Assembly (NCBI GenBank): GCA_023424355.1
Contig: JAFAEA010000395.1
Location: forward strand, 1-14,171
DNA: 14,171 nt
Direction: 5' to 3'
DNA from: Chloroflexota bacterium
GTDB lineage: Bacteria > Chloroflexota > Chloroflexia > Thermomicrobiales > UBA6265
Shown here: positions 1 through 6,671 of the stretch, one piece after another
Numbering within the stretch: position 1 is the first letter of the stretch
Layout: every line of letters starts with the position of its first letter
Notes under the pieces: model-generated
Databases searched by the model: none
What the model was told of the DNA's origin: nothing
Seen by the model: only the letters and a program-made list of their open reading frames with translations
Position numbers and translations under genes: made by a program

Positions 1-8
1 ATCCTGAG

Positions 9-35
9 GAATCCCGACTAAACCAATTGGGATTC
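9..35 (-). terminator. Possible hairpin after the transporter operon
   Basis: GAATCCC (9-15) and GGGATTC (29-35) form a 7-bp inverted repeat with a 13-base loop, about 30 bases beyond the lyase stop codon. There is no T-run on the minus strand after it, so an intrinsic terminator is only a possibility. Confidence 0.25.
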
Positions 36-67
36 TACGATCAGGTCTATTGGCCTGTCAATTTGGG

Positions 68-1552
68 CTACTCCACAGCCGCAATGATCTCTGCCACCCG
101 CGCCATCCGGAACTCGTCTGCAGCCAGAAGTGATTCCCGCACGCCGAGAAGATGCGCCAGATCTCGCTCGATGCGTTGGAAGCTTCCTTCCAGCGCAGAA
201 CCGGTAGCGTCTGGGGCAGCGCCTCCATAGATGGTGCGCGCTTCGACGAACTTCCAGGGATCGAGCGCCTCGTCCACAAACGCCTGATCGAGCTCGAGCG
301 ATTTGCCGAGCACATCAGCACTGACATCGTTCACCATGGCGGCATCAATGGCTCGGTTTTCGGCGACGGATTGGTTCACCAGATTCGAGACGATGGTGTG
401 CGCAGAGCGGAAGGCGACTCCGTGATGTTGCACGAGGCTATCGGCGAGGGCGGTGGTGGTCATGTGACCTTCGTACGCACGTTTGCGCAGGAGTTCGGTG
501 TTGAAGGTCGCCGTCTGGATCACGGCCGTCAGCAGGCTCACCACCGCCTCGAAGGCATCGAAGCATCGGTTCATGGCGATGAACATCGGGTCTTCAACAT
601 CATTGGTATCGCCGAACGCTGCGCTGTGAATCATGGTTTGCACGGCGTTCGCCTCGCCATAGACCCAACCGATGCGCACGCGGATGTGCTCCAGCACCAC
701 CGGATTACGCTTCTGCGGCATGATGGAGCTGATTTGTATGAACGCATCATCGATCTTGAGCACGTTTTCGGTCGCCCGGCTCCAGACCAGCAGATCGTAG
801 ACGAAGCGACTGATGTTCCCGACGCTATTTGCCAGGGCCATGGTGGCTTCCATGATGTGATCGCCGGCGCCGACTGCGTCGTATCCGTTTTCGATGACGC
901 GCGGGAATCCGAGCAGATTGGCGACCTTCTGCCGATCGATCGGGAAGCTGGTGGTGGTGAACGCCGCCACGCCCAGCGAGCTTTGATTGGTGTGTGTCAT
1001 GGCGTGGCGCAGACGGGTGTAATCCCGCTCCAGCGGGGCAATTACACCCAGCAGGTAATGCGCCAGAGTTGTTGGCTGCGCCGGCTGTGTATGCGTGATG
1101 CCGGGCATCAGCGAATCGAGATGCTGGGTGGCAACCTCGATGAGCGCGCGTCGCAGTCCCAGCAGCTGACGCTGGGCGCCAATGAGTCGCTGTCGCATCA
1201 TCAATCGACTCATCCCGGCCGCAAGATCGTTACGGCTGCGGGCGATTTGCAGATTCCCGCCGACCTCCGGGCCGGCGATTTCGATCAACCGACCTTCCAC
1301 AGCGAAGAAGAGATCTTCCACATCCGGTTCATAGGTGAACCGGTCTACTCCCTCGCGCTTCACCTGTTGCAGTGCGCGCAACAGCCTGCTCGCCTGCTCG
1401 GCGGTGAGGATATTGCAATCGTGCAGCATGATCGAGTGCGCCTCGTTGGCGGCGATCATGTGATCGAACAGATGCTGTTTGCTCTCCTGAAACTGCGGTT
1501 CCAGAACGTACTGCGCGTAAACCGGATGTGGAAATGACTCTGCGTTCGCCAT
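68..1552 (-). CDS. Argininosuccinate lyase-like protein (fumarase/aspartase superfamily), probably not true ArgH
   Basis: A 494-residue member of the superfamily that eliminates fumarate-type products by breaking a C-N or C-O bond, normally as a cytosolic homotetramer. The three conserved superfamily regions are visible: ARSRND (residues 104-109), THTQPAQPT (153-161) and the catalytic loop SSIMPQKRNP (275-284) with the general-base serine at 275/276. A C-terminal EARTIYGGAAP matches the ArgH C-terminal V-x-R-x-x-x-GGTAP region. It departs from true ArgH in three places. The N-terminal LWGGRF is absent. The SDRD element after the E-N-x-x-D-A-V stretch reads GAGD (228-231). The YNRDLQEDK segment after the catalytic loop is replaced by HSAAFGDTNDVED (309-321). 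It begins 10 bases after the MalG-type permease gene and is the last gene of the transporter operon here. A role on an imported substrate is inferred, not shown. True ArgH remains a less likely alternative. Confidence 0.88.
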   Translation of the reverse strand: MANAESFPHPVYAQYVLEPQFQESKQHLFDHMIAANEAHSIMLHDCNILTAEQASRLLRALQQVKREGVDRFTYEPDVEDLFFAVEGRLIEIAGPEVGGNLQIARSRNDLAAGMSRLMMRQRLIGAQRQLLGLRRALIEVATQHLDSLMPGITHTQPAQPTTLAHYLLGVIAPLERDYTRLRHAMTHTNQSSLGVAAFTTTSFPIDRQKVANLLGFPRVIENGYDAVGAGDHIMEATMALANSVGNISRFVYDLLVWSRATENVLKIDDAFIQISSIMPQKRNPVVLEHIRVRIGWVYGEANAVQTMIHSAAFGDTNDVEDPMFIAMNRCFDAFEAVVSLLTAVIQTATFNTELLRKRAYEGHMTTTALADSLVQHHGVAFRSAHTIVSNLVNQSVAENRAIDAAMVNDVSADVLGKSLELDQAFVDEALDPWKFVEARTIYGGAAPDATGSALEGSFQRIERDLAHLLGVRESLLAADEFRMARVAEIIAAVE

Positions 1553-1562
1553 GGTTCTGGAA

Positions 1563-2462
1563 CTATCCCTTCAGACCGGCAAGGGCGATGCCCTTGATGA
1601 TTTGCTTCTGGAAAATCAGGAAGATGATGATAACGGGCACGGTGGCCAGCGATGCGGCTGCCATGATGAGGTCGAACCGCGCTCCATTTTCGGATGAGAA
1701 GAACGCCACGCCAACTGGCAGTGTGCGCATCTCCTCGCTACGAATAACGATGAGCGGCCAAATGTACGCATTCCAATTCCCGAGGAACGTGAAGATACAC
1801 AGTGCGGCCACGGCCGGCTTCACCAACGGTAACGCGATTTTCCAGAAGATGCGGAACTCGCCAAAGCCATCAAGCCGGGCGGCATCGATGAGCTCGTTGG
1901 GAACACCCATGAAGAATTGGCGCATGAGGAAGACGCCGAATGCGCTGATGAGGCCAGGGAACATCACGCCGAGATAGGAATCGGTCAGCCCCACCTCGAT
2001 GCTCATCATGAACCACGGAATCACCAGCATTTCTGTTGGCACCATGAGGGTGCTGAGAATCATCACGAAGATGATGGTAATACCCGGGAACTTGAACTTC
2101 GCCAGTGTGTAGCCGGCCAATGAATCGAAGAAGGCCACGCTCGCCGTGGTGATGGTGGCGATGACCAAACTGTTCGCGAACCAGCGGATATAGCTGGTGT
2201 CCTGCAACACTGCTCGATACGAATCGAGGGTGAACACAGGTGGAATGAGCGAGAGCGAATAGATATCCTGCGGGCGCTTGAACGAGCTGCTGATCATCCA
2301 GACGAACGGGAAGATCATCAGCAATCCACCAATGAGGAGAGCCAGTGTGAGTGCAACCCGGCTCAGCTTCTGCTTGCGGGCATGACGGTCCAGTTGTTTT
2401 CTGGCGGCTTCTGAAATCTGGGGGGATCCGGAGATTCCACCGGGAATAGTTGGTGCTTGCAT
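1563..2462 (-). CDS. CUT1 ABC transporter permease, MalG type
   Basis: An inner-membrane permease subunit of 299 residues, usual for MalG/UgpE-type proteins. After a hydrophilic N-terminus (about 1-35) come roughly six membrane segments, starting near residues 36-57 and 95-118. The cytoplasmic EAA loop that docks on the ATPase is clear at about residues 190-213 (E-L-I-D-A-A-R-L-D-G ... I-A-L-P). The C-terminus QKQIIKGIALAGLKG is typical of MalG-type permeases. The ATG lies two bases after the TAG of the upstream permease, so translation is probably coupled; a weak AGAGGG lies 13 bases upstream. It should form the channel together with the MalF-type subunit. The substrate cannot be read from the sequence. 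Confidence 0.95.
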   Translation of the reverse strand: MQAPTIPGGISGSPQISEAARKQLDRHARKQKLSRVALTLALLIGGLLMIFPFVWMISSSFKRPQDIYSLSLIPPVFTLDSYRAVLQDTSYIRWFANSLVIATITTASVAFFDSLAGYTLAKFKFPGITIIFVMILSTLMVPTEMLVIPWFMMSIEVGLTDSYLGVMFPGLISAFGVFLMRQFFMGVPNELIDAARLDGFGEFRIFWKIALPLVKPAVAALCIFTFLGNWNAYIWPLIVIRSEEMRTLPVGVAFFSSENGARFDLIMAAASLATVPVIIIFLIFQKQIIKGIALAGLKG

Positions 2463-2464
2463 GG

Positions 2465-3355
2465 CTAATCAGTATCCCTCTGCAGAACTTTCAGCTGAAT
2501 AACGGTGATGATGAGGATGATGATGAACAGCACCACGGTCATGGCGCTGGCGTACCCCATCTTGCTGGGCAAACTGCTGAACGCTTTCTGGTACACGTAG
2601 AGCACCAGTGAGATCGTGCTGTTCAGCGGACCACCAGTACCCTGATTACTCATTGATCGCACCTGGGTGAACACCTGCAGGTTGCTGATAACACCGGTTA
2701 CCACCAGGAATACGATGGTGGGATTGAGTTGAGGAATGGTGATATCCCGGAATATCTGCCAGCCAGATGCACCATCGACCGCAGCCGCATCTGTGTAATC
2801 CTGCGGAATGCTTTCCAGTCCTGCCAGAAAGATCACCACCTGAAAGCCAAGACCCTGCCACACGGTTGTGACGATGATGGCGTAGATGGCGGTGGCCGGA
2901 TTGCCAAGCCAGTTCGTGCCGCTGAGCCCGGCCCAACTGAGTACCTCGTTGATGAGGCCGTTCGGCATGTACATCCAGCGCCAAACCCATCCGACAGCGA
3001 CGAGTGAGGTGACGTATGGCAGGAAGTAGAGTGCACGGAAGAACCCTGCCCAGCGGATGATCTTTTGAAGTCCAAGCGCGATGATGAGACTCAGTGAAAG
3101 CCCAATTGGCACACCCACCGCCACATAGATGGCGGTGTTGCGCATGGATTTCCAAAAGACCTTATCGGAGGCCAGATCGCGATAGTTTTCCAGCCCTACC
3201 CATGGTCGCTCAATGGCTATGGGATCCCAATTGTGGAAACTCACCCAGAACGCATAGAGCGTTGGGCCGATGCGAATTAACAGGAAAAATAGCAGCGGAA
3301 GAGCGATAAAGAGATAGCCCCAAAGCCACTTGCGCTTCTCGAGCGTGAGGTGCAT
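2465..3355 (-). CDS. CUT1 ABC transporter permease, MalF type
   Basis: A permease subunit of 296 residues that should pair with the downstream MalG-type protein. The N-terminal segment (about 11-40) with W-V-S-F-x-x-W is typical of MalF/UgpA/LacF-like proteins without the large periplasmic insert of E. coli MalF. Further membrane segments are seen near 74-97, 108-128, 156-179, 211-230 and 268-290. The EAA loop is at about residues 189-208 (D-A-A-A-V-D-G-A-S ... I-T-I-P). The ATG is preceded by GGTGA at five bases, a modest ribosome-binding site. The gene is 75 bases downstream of the binding-protein gene, with a strong hairpin in that gap. Confidence 0.95.
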   Translation of the reverse strand: MHLTLEKRKWLWGYLFIALPLLFFLLIRIGPTLYAFWVSFHNWDPIAIERPWVGLENYRDLASDKVFWKSMRNTAIYVAVGVPIGLSLSLIIALGLQKIIRWAGFFRALYFLPYVTSLVAVGWVWRWMYMPNGLINEVLSWAGLSGTNWLGNPATAIYAIIVTTVWQGLGFQVVIFLAGLESIPQDYTDAAAVDGASGWQIFRDITIPQLNPTIVFLVVTGVISNLQVFTQVRSMSNQGTGGPLNSTISLVLYVYQKAFSSLPSKMGYASAMTVVLFIIILIITVIQLKVLQRDTD

Positions 3356-3374
3356 GTGTCACCGTCCATGGGAT

Positions 3375-3408
3375 GGTGAGTGCCGGCAGATACCTGCCGG
3401 CACTCACC
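3375..3408 (-). promoter_or_regulatory. Perfect 15-bp intra-operon hairpin
   Basis: GGTGAGTGCCGGCAG (3375-3389) and its exact reverse complement (3394-3408) flank the four-base loop ATAC. It lies between the binding-protein stop (3431) and the first permease start (3355). No T-run follows on the minus strand, so it resembles the mRNA-stabilising or partly attenuating stems known between malE and malF rather than a full terminator. Expected effect, by inference: more binding protein than permease. Confidence 0.8.
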
Positions 3409-3430
3409 TAGGTGTGAAATACGAGTGAGT

Positions 3431-4783
3431 CTAGCCTTCCAGCGAGGCCCAGTATTCGTCCAACTGCACCTGAATCTTGTCCTGCGCTTCCTGCAGGGCA
3501 GCTTCAGGATCCAGACCGGCAAGGGTGACGTTATCGAACGCATCCATCACGGCCTGGCGCAGGTCGGCTTCGTTCACCATGAAGGTGGCGTAGCTGTAGG
3601 CCAACGATTCGATGAACGGTGCGAGCTTTTCGTCTTCCATCAGCGCCGGATCTTCGGCGAGGGCAGCACGGGCTGGCAGTTCACCGATGGCCGGGGTCCA
3701 GCGCTTCATCACATCGGCACTGGCGAGGAAATCGAGCCACTTGGCAGAAGCAATTGCCTTGTCGCCTTCGGCGGCGTTGCGAGTGATGGTATTGCACCAG
3801 AAGCTGGCGAAGCTGGCTTGCTCCTTCTGCATTGGCAACGGCACGATCTTGTAGTTCAGATCCGGAGCATCGTTGGTGTAGGTACCTACGCGGTATGAAC
3901 CATCGATGTGCAGCGCAGCCTTGCCGCTACCGAAGGCGGTTGGGCCATCGGTCTGGAATCCGCTTTGTGTGACGCCATGCTCCGTAAGGAAGTTGGTGAC
4001 ATAGGTGAAGGCCTCAATGGCTTCTTCACTGGTCCACTGCAGCGTGCGGTTGTCCTCGGTCATTGGGAGGGCGCCGTTCTGGCGAATCAGCGCTTCACGC
4101 CACCAGTTGTGACCCTGACCACCGATATCCCAGGTGAAGCCGACGACATCGAAATTGTCGCCATCCTTCTGCACGGTAGCCTTGGCTGCTTCTACCAGTT
4201 CGTCCCAGGTTGTTGGCGGTTCTACCCCGGCAGCATCGAGGTGATCCATATTGCAGAAGAGCGCAAGGGTGCGCACGGCGGTTGGCAATGCGTAGTAGTT
4301 GTCCGTCACCTTGGCGGCCGATACCATCGGGAAGAATTCCGATTCGATGACATCATGCGGGAACCATTCCGGGTTCAGCGGGGTGAGGAACTGCTGCTGC
4401 ACGTAGGCAGGAATCCAACCGAAGTACACATTAAGTACATCCGGACCTTCGCCAGCCTGAACGGCGGCGGCTACCTGCTGAATGAAATCATCGTACGGGA
4501 AGTTGACGTGCTTGATCTTGATGCCTGGATTGGCAGCCTCGAACTCCGGGATGAGCTCGTTCACCAAAGCGGTCTTGGATGCGTATTCGTATTGCCAGTA
4601 CTCGATTTCAACATCGCCGCTCACGGTGAGATCGGCAAGTCCGAAATCGCCACCGGCTGCAGGGGTTGCATCCTGAGCCAGCGCGCGCATCTGGGTGGAT
4701 GCACCTACGGCCATTGCGCCGGCAGCACCTGCCTTCAACGCATCTCGACGAGTGATCGCTTTCTGGAACACCTTATTACCCAT
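3431..4783 (-). CDS. Family 1 extracellular solute-binding protein of the CUT1 ABC transporter
   Basis: Captures the transport substrate outside the membrane and hands it to the permease pair. The protein has 450 residues, normal for family 1 binding proteins. It starts with a twin-arginine leader: TRRDALK (11-17), a hydrophobic stretch with A-G-A-A-G-A-M-A-V-G-A, then ALAQDATPAAGG (34-45), where cleavage probably falls near Ala36. There is no lipobox cysteine. The mature part shows the usual opening (V-E-I-E-Y-W-Q, then L-I-P-E-F-E-A-A-N-P-G-I-K) and the G-E-G-P-D-V-L segment. The start at 4783 is chosen because GGAGGAG (4791-4797) lies seven bases upstream; an open frame continues to 4921, but that extension is hydrophilic and would bury the leader. 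It is the first gene of the operon. A sugar-like ligand is expected from the family, though the linked lyase suggests something else. Confidence 0.95.
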   Translation of the reverse strand: MGNKVFQKAITRRDALKAGAAGAMAVGASTQMRALAQDATPAAGGDFGLADLTVSGDVEIEYWQYEYASKTALVNELIPEFEAANPGIKIKHVNFPYDDFIQQVAAAVQAGEGPDVLNVYFGWIPAYVQQQFLTPLNPEWFPHDVIESEFFPMVSAAKVTDNYYALPTAVRTLALFCNMDHLDAAGVEPPTTWDELVEAAKATVQKDGDNFDVVGFTWDIGGQGHNWWREALIRQNGALPMTEDNRTLQWTSEEAIEAFTYVTNFLTEHGVTQSGFQTDGPTAFGSGKAALHIDGSYRVGTYTNDAPDLNYKIVPLPMQKEQASFASFWCNTITRNAAEGDKAIASAKWLDFLASADVMKRWTPAIGELPARAALAEDPALMEDEKLAPFIESLAYSYATFMVNEADLRQAVMDAFDNVTLAGLDPEAALQEAQDKIQVQLDEYWASLEG

Positions 4784-4790
4784 GTTGAAT

Positions 4791-4797
4791 CTCCTCC
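4791..4797 (-). promoter_or_regulatory. Ribosome-binding site deciding the binding-protein start
   Basis: On the minus strand this reads GGAGGAG, seven bases before the ATG at 4783. It is one of the strongest Shine-Dalgarno matches in the window and settles the start against the longer open frame. Confidence 0.85.
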
Positions 4798-4830
4798 GGG
4801 TCATCGAATCCGACGGGTACACATCCACAC

Positions 4831-4847
4831 GCCGGCAGCGTGCCGGC
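4831..4847 (-). promoter_or_regulatory. Small inverted repeat in the leader of the transporter operon
   Basis: GCCGGCA, three bases, TGCCGGC: a perfect 7-bp inverted repeat about 48 bases upstream of the binding-protein ATG. The same TGCCGGC core occurs in the intra-operon hairpin. A second palindrome, ATACAGTGTAT, is at 4873-4883. Either could be an operator of a regulator encoded elsewhere. The 4784-4933 gap should hold the operon promoter, but I could not place a convincing -35/-10 pair. Confidence 0.4.
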
Positions 4848-4933
4848 TTATGTATGACTGATGTGAGCTTGAATACAGTGTATCCGAGGAGGAAATTCAG
4901 GCAATGGGAAGAATCTGGCAATACTTCACAAAT

Positions 4934-5572
4934 TCAGAGTGAGTCTTTGGGCGCCCAGCTCATCCAGCCCCATTTCAGGCTTCCAAGGCGGAGAAAAACG
5001 CCCACCCCTACTCCGGCCAACACGATAAACTCGCGATCAAGCCCGGAATAGCGCAGTACAACAACAGTGAGGCAGGCGCCGAGCGCCGCGAGACCATAGA
5101 GTTCGGCTCGCTGGAAGATCGCCGGAGTCACACCGGTCATCATGTCGCGAATAATGCCTCCGCCAACTGCGGTGATGATTCCGAGCAGGATCGCCGACCA
5201 GTACGAAAGATCAGCATCGAATGCGCGGAGGGCGCCGGCAACGGCGAAGTTGCTGAGCGCAATGGCATCGAACAGCGTGATTGCCCTTTTAAGCTGATTA
5301 ATGTGGCTTCCCCACAGGGCAACGGCGCTGGCGGCCACGATTACCGTGGGCAAGTAGAAGGGATTGGTGAGCGCCAATGGTGGCCCGAGGGGCAGCATCA
5401 CGTCGCGGATAATTCCGCCTCCGAGTCCGGTGACGAGCGCGAGGAACCAGAGCCCCATGATGTCGTAGCGATAGCGCAATCCGACGAGAGCGCCGGTGGC
5501 ACTACCAACGAAGATACCGAAGATATCTACAATCAGGAACATCGTATCGGAATCGAACACAGCGTTGTGCAC
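4934..5572 (-). CDS. TRIC-type cation channel family membrane protein (YicG/UPF0126-like)
   Basis: A 212-residue integral membrane protein with about seven hydrophobic segments. The family hallmark is present: two copies of the glycine motif GGGIIRD, at residues 51-57 and 137-143, each at the end of a hydrophobic helix. These are the two inverted halves of the TRIC fold. Prokaryotic TRIC proteins form trimeric, mainly potassium-selective pores; the physiological role here is unknown. The start is uncertain. The frame opens with GTG at 5572, but a GGAG lies almost on top of that codon and fits a GTG at 5560 better; an ATG at 5542 is a third choice. It is transcribed in the same direction as the transporter operon but is separated from it by 150 bases, so it is probably an independent unit. 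Confidence 0.9.
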   Translation of the reverse strand: MHNAVFDSDTMFLIVDIFGIFVGSATGALVGLRYRYDIMGLWFLALVTGLGGGIIRDVMLPLGPPLALTNPFYLPTVIVAASAVALWGSHINQLKRAITLFDAIALSNFAVAGALRAFDADLSYWSAILLGIITAVGGGIIRDMMTGVTPAIFQRAELYGLAALGACLTVVVLRYSGLDREFIVLAGVGVGVFLRLGSLKWGWMSWAPKDSL

Positions 5573-5674
5573 TCCAGAGGAACGGAAAACAGGCAGGAAC
5601 TCTCATGCCATGGCTGATGCAAGTTTGCCTGATTTGGTGGCGAGTTTCGACATTCGCGCTCGGTAGCGGAGGAG

Positions 5675-5704
5675 CTTGTCTCTTCCTTCGAAAGGGCAGA
5701 CAAG
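5675..5704. repeat. Imperfect hairpin downstream of the arsR-like gene
   Basis: CTTGTCT (5675-5681) pairs with AGACAAG (5698-5704), enclosing a second short stem (CCTT/AAGG). It lies about 40 bases beyond the arsR stop, inside the 173-base gap before the TRIC gene. It could terminate arsR transcription but lacks a T-run. Nothing else was recognised in this gap. Confidence 0.35.
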
Positions 5705-5745
5705 GGCCCACTCCGTTTCTCGCTTCGCTCGGCCGGGCTGCCCTG

Positions 5746-6072
5746 CTACCTGGATTCCAAATCACGCTTCAACTTTGCCAACCGATCGGCCGCGTATCCG
5801 GCGAACTCGCCGATCCAGCGTTCGTGAATCGCCTGAATCGGCAGGGCGTTGAGGTGATTCCAGCGTTCCCTCCCCCGCCTCTCTACGATTACCAAATCAG
5901 CTTTCACCAACACATTCAAATGTTGCATCACGGTGGTGCGATCGAGATCTGGCAGCAATTCGGTCAGGGCGCTGGTGGTGAGTGGACCCGGTTTCAGGGC
6001 ATCGAGAATGGTGCGTCTCGTTTCGTTCGCCAATGCCTTGAAAACCAAATTGTCCTTTTCTTGCTGCAACAT
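5746..6072 (-). CDS. ArsR-family winged-helix transcriptional regulator
   Basis: A small repressor of 108 residues, normal for the family. FKALANETRRTILDAL (11-26) is the standard first helix pair. The helix-turn-helix follows at about 33-57 (S-A-L-T-E-L-L ... R-T-T-V-M-Q-H-L-N-V-L), and the wing is L-V-I-V-E-R-R-G-R-E-R-W (60-71). The Cys-containing ELCVCDL-type metal site of ArsR/SmtB sensors is absent, so a metal signal is unlikely; it resembles the regulators commonly paired with SRPBCC genes. It is divergent from the SRPBCC gene with only 49 bases between the start codons. The ATG at 6072 has no Shine-Dalgarno sequence and lies right behind a TATA-rich element, so a leaderless message is likely. 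It probably represses both genes through the palindrome over its own start. Confidence 0.93.
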   Translation of the reverse strand: MLQQEKDNLVFKALANETRRTILDALKPGPLTTSALTELLPDLDRTTVMQHLNVLVKADLVIVERRGRERWNHLNALPIQAIHERWIGEFAGYAADRLAKLKRDLESR

Positions 6073-6090
6073 GTTATATTTATATCACAT
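6071..6090. promoter_or_regulatory. Likely ArsR operator overlapping divergent promoters
   Basis: ATGTTATAT (6071-6079), two bases, ATATCACAT (6082-6090): arms agree at 8 of 9 positions. It covers the arsR initiation codon and the only AT-rich part of the 49-base divergent gap. On the minus strand, TTGCTG, 17 bases, TGATAT and then seven bases lead to the arsR ATG; on the plus strand TATATT lies within the palindrome. A bound dimer would block both promoters. The binding itself is inferred. Confidence 0.6.
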
Positions 6091-6109
6091 ATTGATTCAG
6101 CGATCAGCA

Positions 6110-6115
6110 AAGGAG
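6110..6115 (+). promoter_or_regulatory. Ribosome-binding site of the SRPBCC gene
   Basis: AAGGAG, six bases before the ATG at 6122. It fixes the start against an in-frame extension back to 5933 that would run antisense through arsR. Confidence 0.8.
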
Positions 6116-6121
6116 CATCCC

Positions 6122-6589
6122 ATGGAACTCAAGTTCACCGTGAATGGATATATCTCGAAACACGTGCACGAGGTATTTGAAGCCGTCGCCAACCCGGAGC
6201 ATCTTTCGCACTTCTTCACCACAGGCGGCGCCAAAGGTCGGCTCGAATCCGGTGCTGTGGTGACCTGGGACTTCCACGATTTCCCCGGTGCGTTCCCGGT
6301 GAACGTCGTGGAAGTTGAGCAAGACAAGAAGATCGTGCTGCGGTGGGATGCTGCAGAGCACGTGGTGGATCCGGATGCCGCCGGTGCCCGGCAAACGACC
6401 GTCACCATGACGTTCGAGCCGGTGGATGGGGACCGCACCCTCGTGAATATCAGCGAGTACGGCTGGAAATCCAGCGAGGAAGGCCTGCAGGCCAGCTACG
6501 GCAACTGCATGGGCTGGACCGGCATGCTGGCCGCGATGAAGGCCTGGATGGAATACGGCATCAATCTCCGCGAGGGCTTCTACAAGTAG
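6122..6589 (+). CDS. SRPBCC/AHSA1-domain protein
   Basis: A 155-residue single-domain protein of the START/Bet v1-like SRPBCC superfamily, in the branch named after the Hsp90 activator Aha1 C-terminal domain. These proteins form a helix-grip cavity that binds small hydrophobic ligands. Family traits seen: the N-terminal strand MELKFTVNGYI, helix V-H-E-V-F-E-A-V-A-N-P-E-H-L (15-28), the central strands ending in R-Q-T-T-V-T-M-T-F-E-P (90-100), and a long C-terminal helix with G-W-T-G-M-L-A-A-M-K-A-W-M-E (131-144). No catalytic residue can be named. Divergence from an ArsR gene is a recurrent arrangement in which the repressor controls the SRPBCC gene. The MFS gene 82 bases downstream on the same strand may be co-transcribed. 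Confidence 0.92.
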   Translation: MELKFTVNGYISKHVHEVFEAVANPEHLSHFFTTGGAKGRLESGAVVTWDFHDFPGAFPVNVVEVEQDKKIVLRWDAAEHVVDPDAAGARQTTVTMTFEPVDGDRTLVNISEYGWKSSEEGLQASYGNCMGWTGMLAAMKAWMEYGINLREGFYK

Positions 6590-6618
6590 AACCCTCGGCT
6601 GCCATATTGCCACCCGTT

Positions 6619-6669
6619 TGATCCCATGGCACATTGACCTCTGAATCTTCCTTCGGTGTCATGGGATCA
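6619..6669 (+). promoter_or_regulatory. Inverted repeat masking the MFS start region
   Basis: TGATCCCATGGCAC (6619-6632) and GTGTCATGGGATCA (6656-6669) are reverse complements except for one position that becomes a G-U pair in RNA; the spacer is 23 bases. The right arm ends two bases before the TTG start and contains the only weak Shine-Dalgarno candidate (GGGA). As RNA it would hide the translation start; as DNA it could be an operator. Its function is unproven. Confidence 0.6.
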
Positions 6670-6671
6670 CA

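Noticed and set aside
152..1537. 461-codon open frame on the plus strand opposite the lyase
   Set aside because: It lies entirely antisense to a gene with clear catalytic motifs; its translation is His/Arg-rich and shows no domain. Long antisense frames are expected in GC-rich genes.
2503..2530. GAT/GATGAG-rich stretch resembling a microsatellite
   Set aside because: It is in the coding frame of the MalF-type permease and encodes an isoleucine-rich membrane helix, so the repetition follows from codon use.
3908..4861. 317-codon open frame opposite the binding-protein gene
   Set aside because: Antisense shadow of a well-supported gene, with no recognisable domain or own ribosome site.
6097..6634. 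Open frames on the minus strand opposite the SRPBCC gene
   Set aside because: They are antisense to a gene with a strong ribosome site and a recognised fold, and have no domain of their own.
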